Origin: Sulfopaludibacter sp035606355
Lineage (GTDB): Bacteria; Acidobacteriota; Terriglobia; Bryobacterales; Bryobacteraceae
Direction: 5' to 3'
DNA length: 64,000 nt
NCBI GenBank assembly: GCA_035606355.1
Contig: DATNFO010000075.1
Span: 8,867 to 72,866, forward strand
A program made the position numbers and the translations under genes. The stretch's first letter is position 1. Each line of letters opens with the position of its first letter. Positions 7,911-14,787 of this stretch are shown one piece after another. The notes beneath the pieces were generated by a model. It saw only the letters and a program-made list of their open reading frames with translations. It ran no database searches and had not been told where the DNA came from.

Positions 7911-8090
7911 TCAGTTCGCGTTCTGTTTTTGCTTTCCGTACACCGTCACCTGCTTATGCTTTCTCCCCGGCTGACCAAGCAAACCCCGCCTCTGCGCTTC
8001 CAGTGCATTCGGGCAGCACCACGCCTCTTTGCCGGGTCGCGAATCGATCTGCCGCAGTTCGCCGCCGCAATCGGGGCAGCGATACGTCAT
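7911..8090 (-). CDS. Small zinc-finger protein
   Basis: A 59-residue protein starting MTYRCPDCGGELRQ, with a second Cys pair (WCCPNA) 18 residues later, suggesting a single zinc site. The C-terminal third is basic (GRKHKQVTVYGKQKQ). The start at 8090 overlaps the stop of the upstream gene as ATGA. Below 60 residues such genes are easily missed, but the coupled overlap and the Cys spacing support it. Confidence 0.6.
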   Translation of the reverse strand: MTYRCPDCGGELRQIDSRPGKEAWCCPNALEAQRRGLLGQPGRKHKQVTVYGKQKQNAN

Positions 8091-8272
8091 TCGAAATTCT
8101 GAGGAAGTGTCGCGCGACACACCTGATCACGGTAGAGGCCGACATTCGCCGTCCAATCCCCGCACCTGGTGCACACGTATTCACCGACCGCGTCCTTCCG
8201 CCGTCGCCACACGCACGGCCGCAACTGCCGGAGAACATCGAGCAGCGCAATCTTGCGCCGGACATCGGCCAT
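8087..8272 (-). CDS. Small Cys-containing phage protein
   Basis: A 61-residue protein (MADVRRKIALLDVLRQ...) with one YVCTRCGDW motif in the middle and further single cysteines, possibly a zinc site. The ATG at 8272 is preferred; a GTG at 8290 would add six residues. It is coupled to the downstream zinc-finger gene by ATGA. Function unknown. Confidence 0.5.
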   Translation of the reverse strand: MADVRRKIALLDVLRQLRPCVWRRRKDAVGEYVCTRCGDWTANVGLYRDQVCRATLPQNFE

Positions 8273-8312
8273 GCTCACGAATTCCAGCACGGCGCGCGCC
8301 GATCGGACGCGG

Positions 8313-8612
8313 TCAAGCTACATTCGCGTTGAGGCATTGCCCGCCCCTTTCCGGTTGCGGAGACTTTCTATCCACACCCGCCGCCGCCTCGGCCGCATCG
8401 ACCATCTGCGCCAGGCGCTCCATACTGATTCGCTCGCGACTGCCCCACGGGTTCGCGGGATTCGAAAAGGTCCACACGTGGGAGCCCTCCTGCAGCAGTG
8501 CTGGCACCAGATCCGGCCGCGCCTTCCGAAGCGCGTGCCAGCGCATAAACAGCCGCACGGTAATGATGTCGCGGTCCTCGCCTTCTCGGGTCCTACTCGG
8601 TCTGTACGTCAC
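8313..8612 (-). CDS. Hypothetical phage protein
   Basis: A 99-residue protein beginning at GTG (8612), one base after the upstream TGA (TGA-G-GTG). The central part (RLFMRWHALRKARPDLVPAL) looks helical and basic; no domain is recognised. Coupling and the absence of a better frame support it as coding. Confidence 0.5.
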   Translation of the reverse strand: MTYRPSRTREGEDRDIITVRLFMRWHALRKARPDLVPALLQEGSHVWTFSNPANPWGSRERISMERLAQMVDAAEAAAGVDRKSPQPERGGQCLNANVA

Positions 8613-8613
8613 C

Positions 8614-8853
8614 TCAGTTAATCTCCGATGGCGGCGTTACAGCCTTCACCGCAAATGCGGCATCTGCCGCGCGCTCAAACACGTCGCCGGCGTCTTTGGT
8701 CGCGATGAACACCGACACGGTCCCGCCCGGGAAAGTAATTTCACGGCGCGCGTACCCTTCGTCGCCGCGAGCTTTCGTCCGCTCCATCACGTCGCGGATC
8801 ATACGGGTCACCATCTTGCCCAACTTTAGGAACTGCTCATCATCGCGGCTCAT
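8614..8853 (-). CDS. Hypothetical phage protein
   Basis: A 79-residue protein (MSRDDEQFLKLGKMVTRMIR...), with an N-terminal amphipathic helix and a beta-rich middle (REITFPGGTVSVFIATKD). A strong GGAGGA ribosome-binding site sits inside the 3' end of the upstream gene, with a one-base gap between stop and start. Function unknown. Confidence 0.55.
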   Translation of the reverse strand: MSRDDEQFLKLGKMVTRMIRDVMERTKARGDEGYARREITFPGGTVSVFIATKDAGDVFERAADAAFAVKAVTPPSEIN

Positions 8854-8854
8854 C

Positions 8855-9181
8855 TTAAACGCGCTCCTCCGCTGGCTTCGGCATCAGTTGCATTCCAAGA
8901 CGCAACAGCGGAACTGAGGCATTTGCCACTTCAAGCTGCCGCTGTCGAAATTCTTCCCTTGGAATCTTCGACCAGTCATCCGCGCAGAGCAGTTCGTTTT
9001 CGCGGATCTTGGCTTTCGTCCAATCAATCAGAACCGATTTCAATTCGGCGTGTTGCTTCGCCAGTCGCGTGAGTCTCGCGGCATCGCAGTTGGTGTGCTC
9101 GAAGGCTGTTACGTCAGGACGATGCAATTCGGGCTCGCCACACTTCCGGCACTTGCGCATCCGGCCAGCAAATTCACTCAT
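8855..9181 (-). CDS. Phage protein with N-terminal zinc-finger-like motif
   Basis: A 108-residue protein. CRKCGEPELHRP followed by HTNC within the first 33 residues could form one zinc site. The rest is predominantly helical and charged. It is coupled by ATGA (9178-9181) to the ASCH gene upstream. Function unknown; a nucleic-acid-binding role is a guess from the Cys/His pattern. Confidence 0.55.
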   Translation of the reverse strand: MSEFAGRMRKCRKCGEPELHRPDVTAFEHTNCDAARLTRLAKQHAELKSVLIDWTKAKIRENELLCADDWSKIPREEFRQRQLEVANASVPLLRLGMQLMPKPAEERV

Positions 9182-9648
9182 TTCACACGCTCCGGAATGG
9201 TGCAGCTAACAAGCGAGCCGGTTCTTTCGTGCACGGGAGCGAGCGGCGCATCCGCGTATCTAAGTCCCCCATCTGGCACTCGCCACTCCCACAGGCCGAG
9301 AGCGCCGCGTGCCAGTTCCGGCACTGCCAGCAACTTCGGCGATTCGTACAGGTGGCCAAACCTGCCCTGAAACCACGGCGATTCATACTGCTTGACGCAG
9401 CCGATCTGATTGACCGTGCCGAGAACAGCACCACGCTCCAACGATTCAGGGTCCGGGATGCGACAGGCCAGCGCCGGATCGAACGTCCGCACGAAGTCTC
9501 GCGCGTCTTCGTATTCGTCACGCGTCATGCCTTGCGCTGCATGGATCGCAAGCAGCCCACGATACGCTGTATACCAGTCGCGGTTTTCGACCGGCTTGCC
9601 GTGGAACAGCAGCCAAGCCCATGGCTGGCGTACGGTGATAGCTTTCAT
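9178..9648 (-). CDS. ASCH-domain protein
   Basis: A 156-residue protein with the hallmarks of the ASCH (PUA-like) fold: MKAITVRQPWAWLLFHGKPV at the N terminus, ENRDW, then GAVLGTVNQIGCV in the middle. ASCH proteins bind RNA or modified nucleobases, and phages often carry them near replication genes. The start overlaps the stop of the preceding tiny gene by one base (TGATG). It may be involved in nucleotide or RNA modification, or in defence against host enzymes; that role is inference. Confidence 0.75.
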   Translation of the reverse strand: MKAITVRQPWAWLLFHGKPVENRDWYTAYRGLLAIHAAQGMTRDEYEDARDFVRTFDPALACRIPDPESLERGAVLGTVNQIGCVKQYESPWFQGRFGHLYESPKLLAVPELARGALGLWEWRVPDGGLRYADAPLAPVHERTGSLVSCTIPERVK

Positions 9649-9812
9649 CAGCTACTCCATTCCGCCGGGTTCACCGGCAACGCAATTCCCTGCACGGCCA
9701 AGCTGACAGCCAGCCACCGCACGAGATGCAACCGCGCACCGATGGAGCGACCGTCCCAAGGCTTGAGCAGTTCGACGTCGGTGAACGCTTCGAAGCTGGC
9801 GCGGCGCTTCAT
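9648..9812 (-). CDS. Tiny phage protein (54 residues)
   Basis: A 54-codon gene that fills the only gap in this part of the coupled gene chain. Its ATG (9812-9810) overlaps the upstream TGA as ATGA, and its TGA overlaps the ASCH start as TGATG. The protein (MKRRASFEAFTDVELLKPWD...) is basic at the N terminus with a hydrophobic stretch (LHLVRWLAVSLAVQGIALPV) that could be an amphipathic or membrane helix. The support is architectural; no homologue is recognised. Confidence 0.6.
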   Translation of the reverse strand: MKRRASFEAFTDVELLKPWDGRSIGARLHLVRWLAVSLAVQGIALPVNPAEWSS

Positions 9813-10186
9813 GACAGAGCACCCCCCAATCGCTCTACGGTTTTCAGGATGATTCCCGCTTCGACAGCGCTAATCGGTTTCTCAGGTCCGCAACCAACAG
9901 GGCACTGCAACCGCTCCACGCGTGCCGCACCGAACAGCCGGCAGACCGCAGGCCGAATCTCATAGACGGAGCAGCGGCCAGAATCCGTGAGCAAGCCGCA
10001 CGTTATCGTCCCGGGCTTCACGATGGGCCAACCGTTACCACCACGCGCGGCAAGGATGCGGAAGTGCTCTGCGCGGGTCATCAGCACCGGCCCGCAGCAT
10101 TCTGTGCATCCGGGCTTGCAGGTGAAGGAAGGAATGCGCGCGGTCGCGGCGTCGATCTGCACGAGCGTATCCGCTTTCCGATTCAC
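9809..10186 (-). CDS. YkgJ-like Cys-cluster (zinc/iron-chelating) protein
   Basis: A 125-residue protein with the spaced cysteines of the YkgJ/UPF0153 family: CKPGCTECC near residue 23, then GRCSVYEIRPAVCRLFG, and finally LQCPVGC. Family members are thought to coordinate a metal ion or iron-sulfur centre, but their reaction is unknown. The GTG at 10186 is chosen because it makes a GTGA overlap with the upstream gene; a start at 10210 would add eight basic residues. Confidence 0.75.
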   Translation of the reverse strand: MNRKADTLVQIDAATARIPSFTCKPGCTECCGPVLMTRAEHFRILAARGGNGWPIVKPGTITCGLLTDSGRCSVYEIRPAVCRLFGAARVERLQCPVGCGPEKPISAVEAGIILKTVERLGGALS

Positions 10187-10428
10187 AGCTCTCGCGCTCC
10201 TTGAACGCATGCAGCCGCATTTTGACGTGCAGGCGATGGGCTATCCATCGTGTTCGTCTTGATTTCAAGTCCTCTCTTCATCTGCTGCCAGTCATACTCA
10301 AACTCTTTTCCGCATTCGAGACAGGTAACATGCTCGATGCTTGACCGCTGATACTTTGACCGGCGCTCCCTCTGCGGAAACGTGGTGCGGCGGTGCGAGC
10401 AGCCAAAGAAAAAGGTACGGAAGTTCAT
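10183..10428 (-). CDS. Small phage protein with one CxxC motif
   Basis: An 81-residue protein, basic at the N terminus (RRTTFPQRERRSKYQRSS), with TCLECGKEFEYDW around residue 35, like half of a zinc ribbon; a Cys and His near residues 10-12 may complete the site. It is coupled by ATGA upstream and GTGA downstream. Function unknown. Confidence 0.55.
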   Translation of the reverse strand: MNFRTFFFGCSHRRTTFPQRERRSKYQRSSIEHVTCLECGKEFEYDWQQMKRGLEIKTNTMDSPSPARQNAAACVQGAREL

Positions 10429-10952
10429 AGCAGGGCTCCCACTTCAGCTAGGGCCTGTTCCGTGCCTGACCCTGCGCTAAACTTGCCAAGAACAACAGCC
10501 CCGGGCGGCAGAGCTAAGACCCAATCGCAAAAGGCGCAGATTCGCTCGGCGCTCTTCTGTGTGCCATCCCATTTGCCGGGATAGTCCGGGCCGTTACCGC
10601 GCGCCCCAGTGTGAAAACTCACTTGGCCATAGCCAGGCAGGTCTACATACAACACCCAGGCATGAAACGCTTGCCCTGGATCTTCCTTCCAACCCCAGGT
10701 GATTGCTAGGGAGTCGGCATGCGCGAAAAGGATATCGCACAGGTTCCCCATTGACCATTGCTTTCGCTCGTACGCGGCCGACCGATTTCCTCGGCCACGG
10801 TACACTTTCGCGCGCGCGGAACACTTCTGTGCACGAAACAAGTTGACTGCGATTGCCCCTACTGCGTGGCTATCTTGCAGGGCAGCGTAAAACGCTTTCG
10901 TCAATTCGCCGTCCGACGCGACATAGACTTCGATCGCTTTTGTGCGGATCAC
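10425..10952 (-). CDS. Conserved-looking hypothetical phage protein
   Basis: A 175-residue protein, one of the longest of the early small genes. It has an N-terminal alpha/beta start and a central VLYVDLPGYGQVSFHTG, then GPDYPGKWDGTQKSAERICAF. The composition is that of a folded globular enzyme-like protein, but no family or catalytic motif is recognised. The GTG at 10952 is chosen from the GTGA overlap with the gene upstream; an ATG at 10964 would add four residues. Confidence 0.6.
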   Translation of the reverse strand: MIRTKAIEVYVASDGELTKAFYAALQDSHAVGAIAVNLFRAQKCSARAKVYRGRGNRSAAYERKQWSMGNLCDILFAHADSLAITWGWKEDPGQAFHAWVLYVDLPGYGQVSFHTGARGNGPDYPGKWDGTQKSAERICAFCDWVLALPPGAVVLGKFSAGSGTEQALAEVGALL

Positions 10953-11251
10953 AGGCCGCCCCAAGCTGCCGACCGCCGCGATGCCGCGTCCCTCAGTTCC
11001 TGGAGCGCCCGCTCTTCGCGAATCCGGCCCGGAAGTTCGACGCCTTCACAGCAGATCGCCGGCGTGAAAATTACCGGCTGCCGGAGTATCCATGCTTCGA
11101 GATGCTGCAAATGAAACAGCCGCTTTTCGGCTTCGGCCAGGCGAAGATTCAAATCACCGATCTCAGCGAGCAACTCCTGTTGCGAGCGGACGTTCGAGTG
11201 AGTGAACGTTACCGGAATCGGCGCGATATCTCTAGGGTGAAAGTAGCTCAT
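10949..11251 (-). CDS. Hypothetical phage protein with central coiled coil
   Basis: A 100-residue protein starting MSYFHPRDIAPIPVTFTHSN. Residues 20-55 (QQELLAEIGDLNLRLAEAEK onward) form a likely coiled coil; the C terminus is Arg-rich. The ATG at 11251 overlaps the stop of the first gene as ATGA. A much longer in-frame extension upstream is rejected because it would lie wholly inside the preceding gene. Function unknown. Confidence 0.55.
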   Translation of the reverse strand: MSYFHPRDIAPIPVTFTHSNVRSQQELLAEIGDLNLRLAEAEKRLFHLQHLEAWILRQPVIFTPAICCEGVELPGRIREERALQELRDAASRRSAAWGGL

Positions 11252-11796
11252 ACTTCCCCCGCCGTTGCTTCGTAGGCTTCCTCGATAGCGCGCACCGTCT
11301 CTGGTTTGATCGCAAGAAGCCACGCCTCCACAGGCCTGCCTTGATGCGCAGCATCGGCTTTGACGTGACGGTAGATATCGAGCACCGGCCGGATTGCATT
11401 CCTCAGCTTTTCTTCCCGCGCCCGGTAAGCGGCTGCCCCGCGCTCGCATTCTGTGCACACGTGTGCAGCTTCCCCGCTTCCTTGCATCCGGTCCGTGGGA
11501 TGGCAGGCACAGGGGCACTGCTGTAGAGCGGGGGGAAGCGTTTGCGAGCAGTGGCAGTCTTGGCACAGCCGCTTTTTGTGGATAACCGGTGATACGTCCA
11601 TGATTCGCTCCTTCGCCGCCTGCGCCAAACGTTGGCAGCTTTCCGCCTGTACAAGACAGTAGGCTTTCTCTCGCGTTCCGTCTGGACATTCCGCCCAGGC
11701 CCGACGCCAGAACGCGGCGGCTGCGCGCCAACTGCTATAGGCTTCGTGCGCCCGGGCAAGCCGCATGTTTTCGGTGTAGATGGGAGTGTGGCTCAT
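11248..11796 (-). CDS. First gene of the prophage early operon; Cys-rich hypothetical protein
   Basis: A 182-residue protein starting MSHTPIYTENMRLARAHEAY, with AGGA ten bases upstream. A helical N-terminal third is followed by a Cys/His cluster (CQDCHCSQ, CPCACHP, CTECERG, residues about 85-130) that probably binds one or two zinc ions. The C-terminal part is helical. As the outermost gene read leftward into the prophage, next to decamer repeats, it may be a regulator or early protein; this is inference from place only. Confidence 0.55.
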   Translation of the reverse strand: MSHTPIYTENMRLARAHEAYSSWRAAAAFWRRAWAECPDGTREKAYCLVQAESCQRLAQAAKERIMDVSPVIHKKRLCQDCHCSQTLPPALQQCPCACHPTDRMQGSGEAAHVCTECERGAAAYRAREEKLRNAIRPVLDIYRHVKADAAHQGRPVEAWLLAIKPETVRAIEEAYEATAGEV

Positions 11797-11819
11797 GGCG
11801 TTGTCCTGCCAAAACTGAT

Positions 11820-11878
11820 CCCGCACAATCCCGCACAATTATGGGAAAACACGCCGCAATCCCGCAGAATTCCCGCAT
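11820..11878. repeat. CCCGCANAAT decamer repeats at the prophage edge
   Basis: CCCGCACAAT occurs head-to-tail at 11820-11829 and 11830-11839. After a 21-base interval, CCCGCAGAAT (11861-11870) and CCCGCATGA (11872-11880) follow. The array lies just upstream of the first prophage gene, whose mRNA leader would begin here. The 10-base period puts sites on one face of the helix, as for operators or iterons. The right attachment site is probably between here and 11990 but cannot be pinned down. Confidence 0.5.
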
Positions 11879-11968
11879 GAGGAATGTGGCTATTTTCGAC
11901 CTGGGTGCTTGGGAGATAAGAGGTTAGGCCAAAACAGGAACGCCGCAACCTGTTGGAAACGTTTCGGG

Positions 11969-11989
11969 TGATATTGTATCATTGGGGCG
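11969..11989 (+). promoter_or_regulatory. Candidate xerD promoter -10 region within a small palindrome
   Basis: TGATATTGTATCA (11969-11981) is a perfect 5-base inverted repeat. TATCAT (11977-11982) within and beside it would serve as a -10 box, seven bases before the ATG at 11990. No good -35 is seen. If this box is used, xerD mRNA would start at or near its first codon. The promoter lies close to the prophage boundary, so upstream elements may have been replaced by phage DNA. Confidence 0.35.
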
Positions 11990-12895
11990 ATGCGCGAAGC
12001 GCTCATGGCCGATTCGGCGGGTTTGCGTGGTGAAGTCACCGCGTATCTCAATTTCTGCCGGATTGAAAAAGGCTTGTCGGAGAACTCTCTGGAAGCGTAC
12101 TCCTCTGATTTAGAACGGTTTATGGAGCACGTTGCGACCTCCGAACTGCCCGGTACCGAGGGGTTGCGGGCCTATCTCGACAGCCTGTACCAGGCGGGCC
12201 TGGGTAACCGGTCGGTGAGCCGGCATCTGACGACACTGCGCAATTTCTACGGTTTTCTCCTGAGAGAGGGCCGGATTCCGGCCGATCCGACCGAACACTT
12301 GCGTGGTCCGAGGCAGTGGCAAACCATCCCTAAGTTCCTGAATCTGGAAGAGATCCAGAAGCTGATCGAGGCCCCGGACGTCTCTAAGCCGAACGGATCG
12401 CGGGACCGCGCGATGCTGGAGTTGCTATACGCCACCGGACTACGGGTTTCAGAACTTTGCACCCTGGGCATCGGCGACCTGGACCGCAATATGGGAATCG
12501 TGCGGACCACGGGCAAGGGAAACAAGCAGCGGCTGGTGCCGGTGGGCAAAGCGGCGCTTCAGGCGGTCAGCGAATATCTGGAAAAAGGCCGGCCGGGGCT
12601 CCTGAAAGGGCGCTCCAGCCGTCATTTATTTGTAACGGCGCGCGGCGGCTGCATGACGCGCCAGGGATTTTGGAAACTGCTGGCCGGCTACGGCAGGAAA
12701 GCAGGGATTTTTCGTGGCTTGACGCCGCACGTGTTGCGGCATAGTTTCGCGACGCATTTGCTGGAGCACGGGGCCGACCTGCGCAGCGTGCAGACGATGC
12801 TGGGGCACGCCGATATTTCGACTACCCAGATTTATACGCATGTGATGCGATCGAGACTTCGGGAAACGGTTCAGAAACATCATCCTCGGGCCTGA
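11990..12895 (+). CDS. xerD: Tyrosine recombinase XerD
   Basis: A 301-residue site-specific recombinase that, with XerC, resolves chromosome dimers at dif. The N-terminal core-binding (SAM-like) domain covers residues 10-95. The catalytic domain carries Arg in ATGLRVSEL, Lys in GKGNKQRLV, HVLRHSFATHLL, LGHADISTTQIYTHV with the nucleophilic Tyr, and the C-terminal KHHPRA seen in XerD proteins. A second recombinase of XerC type lies at 45761-46657, so both host partners are present. This XerD-like ending and the following host tRNA-processing gene argue against a phage integrase. An ATG at 12005 is an alternative start. Confidence 0.9.
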   Translation: MREALMADSAGLRGEVTAYLNFCRIEKGLSENSLEAYSSDLERFMEHVATSELPGTEGLRAYLDSLYQAGLGNRSVSRHLTTLRNFYGFLLREGRIPADPTEHLRGPRQWQTIPKFLNLEEIQKLIEAPDVSKPNGSRDRAMLELLYATGLRVSELCTLGIGDLDRNMGIVRTTGKGNKQRLVPVGKAALQAVSEYLEKGRPGLLKGRSSRHLFVTARGGCMTRQGFWKLLAGYGRKAGIFRGLTPHVLRHSFATHLLEHGADLRSVQTMLGHADISTTQIYTHVMRSRLRETVQKHHPRA

Positions 12896-12950
12896 GCGGC
12901 GGCTTCAACCGGCCGCTCGGAAGACATTTCAGTAAGGCGGAACGCTTGCG

Positions 12951-14279
12951 ATGAGCGATTACATCTACATGTTGGAGAGCCACCTGAGTCCGGACCAGAA
13001 CCGGGTGGTGGAAGAAGTGCAGGCGGCTGCCGCGCCGGCCAACGTGAACCTATTCCTGACCGGCGGCGCGATGCGCGATATGCTGAGCGGCAACCGTATA
13101 CGCGATCTGGATTTCGTGGTGGAAGGCAACGCGATCAAGGTGGCCAAGAGCATTGCGGATCGCGGCACGGCGCGGATTGTGGCTACGGACGAAGATCGCA
13201 AGACCGCCGACCTGGTGTTCGCCAGCGGTGTCACGGCGCAGATCGCCATGTCGCGCCAGGAGAAAGTAGGGCGCGGCGGCAAGGCGCAGATTTCACCGGC
13301 AACGATTCAGGATGACCTGCGCCGCCGCGATTTCACTTGTAACGCGATCGCTTTATCGCTGAATAAAGCGTCGCGCGGACTGCTGCTGGATCCGCTGAAC
13401 GGATTGGCGGACATCGAGCACAAGGAATTGCGGGCGGCCAGCGGGTATGGTTTCTATGACGATCCGTCGCGGCTGCTGCGCATGACGCGTCTCAGCGTGC
13501 GGCTGGGCTTCGCAATCGAAGAGCGCACGCGCATGCAGGTGGAAAACGCGCGGGAAGCGCAGGTGGAGCAGCAGATTCCCGCTCGCGCATTGAGCGATGA
13601 GCTGCGGCGCATCAGCGGGGAAGACGCGCCTTCGGAAATTCTGACGCTTTTGAGCGAGAGCGGTCTGTTGAAGCTTTTCTCGCCGGCGCTGGAGGGCGCG
13701 AAGCTAAACCTCGCGGGCATACAGCGGCTCGAAAAGGCCGCGAAGATGCTGCCGGACGATATCAAAACCCGAGCCGCGCGCCTCGGTCCGTTCCTCTATT
13801 CGCTCACCGAAAAGCTGTCGCCGAAAGAAAAGGCCGCGCTGATCAAATCGACCGCGATGCCGAAGATCGACGTTGACGCGTGGCAGAAGCTCGAGGCGAA
13901 AGCCAAGAAACTGGAGACGGCGCTGCGCAGCGCGCGTATCAAGAAAGCATCTCAGGTCTACCACCTGGTGAACAACGCCGCGCCGGACGAGGTGCTGTTC
14001 CTGCTGTATCACTCGACCTTCAAACCGGTGCAGGAGCGGTTGCGCAATTATTTTCAAAAGTATCTTCCACAAGTGCAGGAGATTCTTCCGGAGGAATGGG
14101 CCAGCGTGGAAGGAAAGCCGGGAACGCCAAAATACAACAAGGCTCGCGAGGACTTTGTTTCGCACCGGCTGGATCGAAGGGTAAAGAAGCCGGTGCCCGC
14201 GCCGGAATTGCCGCCGCCACCGCCTCCGCCGAGCTCGTGGACTACGCCTCAGACGGCAATGTCGCGCAGAGGACGATAA
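12951..14279 (+). CDS. CCA-adding enzyme / poly(A) polymerase-family tRNA nucleotidyltransferase
   Basis: A 442-residue class II nucleotidyltransferase. The head domain has LTGGAMRDML (residues 36-45) and the catalytic acidic pair RDLDFVVEG (about 53-61). RRRDFTCNAIALSL and DDPSRLLRMTRLSVRLGF follow in the usual order. The family either adds CCA to tRNA 3' ends or polyadenylates RNA, and sequence motifs alone do not separate the two here. The last 40 residues are a Pro-rich, basic tail (PAPELPPPPPPPSS), unusual for the core family and probably disordered. It follows xerD by 55 bases with a GGCGG ribosome-binding site. Confidence 0.8.
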   Translation: MSDYIYMLESHLSPDQNRVVEEVQAAAAPANVNLFLTGGAMRDMLSGNRIRDLDFVVEGNAIKVAKSIADRGTARIVATDEDRKTADLVFASGVTAQIAMSRQEKVGRGGKAQISPATIQDDLRRRDFTCNAIALSLNKASRGLLLDPLNGLADIEHKELRAASGYGFYDDPSRLLRMTRLSVRLGFAIEERTRMQVENAREAQVEQQIPARALSDELRRISGEDAPSEILTLLSESGLLKLFSPALEGAKLNLAGIQRLEKAAKMLPDDIKTRAARLGPFLYSLTEKLSPKEKAALIKSTAMPKIDVDAWQKLEAKAKKLETALRSARIKKASQVYHLVNNAAPDEVLFLLYHSTFKPVQERLRNYFQKYLPQVQEILPEEWASVEGKPGTPKYNKAREDFVSHRLDRRVKKPVPAPELPPPPPPPSSWTTPQTAMSRRGR

Positions 14280-14282
14280 AAC

Positions 14283-14327
14283 CGAAGTTCCGGAATCGCG
14301 CTCTTCCAACGCGAAACCGGAACTTCG
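14283..14327. terminator. Strong hairpin between convergent genes, likely bidirectional terminator
   Basis: CGAAGTTCCGG (14283-14293) and CCGGAACTTCG (14317-14327) pair perfectly over 11 bases. Inside them TCGCG pairs with CGCGA around a nine-base loop, giving a 45-base interrupted stem. It begins four bases after the stop of the nucleotidyltransferase gene and faces the end of the convergent DUF1992 gene. No T-run follows on either strand, so a palindromic repeat element is an alternative reading. Confidence 0.6.
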
Positions 14328-14409
14328 ATTTGCGCCCCCGACGCAAAGGGTCGCAAGGTGTTATCTGCACTGTAAGCCCACGCGTTCGCAACATCAATGC
14401 TGGAAATGG

Positions 14410-14748
14410 TTAACGGGAGTCGACTGGCAGTTTTTGCTTGCTGGTTAACGGAACTTTCAGATTGAAAAGGGCGATGCGGCGGTTCAGGGCGGACGCACGC
14501 GCAAGACGCTCGGCCGGGTCGCACGCTGCAAGGCGGCGGCTCTCTTCTTCGATTTCGCGCGCCTCGATAATCCAGTCGGGGGCGAAGCCGTTGTTCTTAA
14601 GGATGTGGTTGGCCATGCGCTCCGAAGGATCTTCGAAGGGGTCCACGCTTAGGTCGAGAGGCTTTCCGCGGCCCTCGAGGTTGTCGAACGCGCCCTCGTC
14701 CATAGCTTCGCGAATCTTGCGCTCGGCAACGAGGTTCCAGACGTCCAT
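14410..14748 (-). CDS. DUF1992 (DnaJC28-like) protein
   Basis: A 112-residue protein with the DUF1992 signature: MDVWNLVAERKIREAMDEG, FDNLEGRGKPLDL, and NHILKNNGFAPDWIIEAREI. In other organisms this domain occurs alone or next to a DnaJ domain; its role is unknown. It is transcribed alone toward the nucleotidyltransferase gene. A TAAAAT box lies exactly six bases before the ATG with no ribosome-binding site, suggesting a leaderless mRNA. Confidence 0.8.
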   Translation of the reverse strand: MDVWNLVAERKIREAMDEGAFDNLEGRGKPLDLSVDPFEDPSERMANHILKNNGFAPDWIIEAREIEEESRRLAACDPAERLARASALNRRIALFNLKVPLTSKQKLPVDSR

Positions 14749-14754
14749 GCTTCG

Positions 14755-14760
14755 ATTTTA
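14755..14760 (-). promoter_or_regulatory. -10 box six bases before the DUF1992 start
   Basis: TAAAAT on the minus strand is followed by six bases and the ATG at 14748. With normal spacing from -10 to transcription start, the mRNA would begin at the initiation codon. The same layout precedes the genes at 32816, 49635 and 58666. No clear -35 box is visible. Confidence 0.4.
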
Positions 14761-14787
14761 GAATGTTACGAACGCAAAAGCCGGCCG

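Larger units (their letters stand above)
1..11880. mobile_element. Right-hand part of a prophage (continues beyond the left edge)
   Basis: Phage packaging genes (large terminase GpA, a small-terminase-like protein), a PrimPol/VirE primase-helicase, a DNA adenine methylase and about fourteen very small tightly coupled genes lie on one strand, and none resembles chromosomal housekeeping genes. The block ends just before xerD at 11990. The exact right boundary is not defined, because the matching attachment repeat would lie outside the window. No integrase, repressor, capsid or tail gene is visible in this part. The order read leftward (small early genes, replication, methylase, packaging) is that of a tailed-phage genome read from its early end. 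Base composition is similar to the host, so age cannot be judged. Confidence 0.85.

Noticed and set aside
11990..12895. xerD considered as the prophage integrase because of its place at the prophage edge
   Set aside because: Its C-terminal and catalytic sequence is XerD-like, a XerC partner exists in the window, and it is followed by a host tRNA-processing gene.
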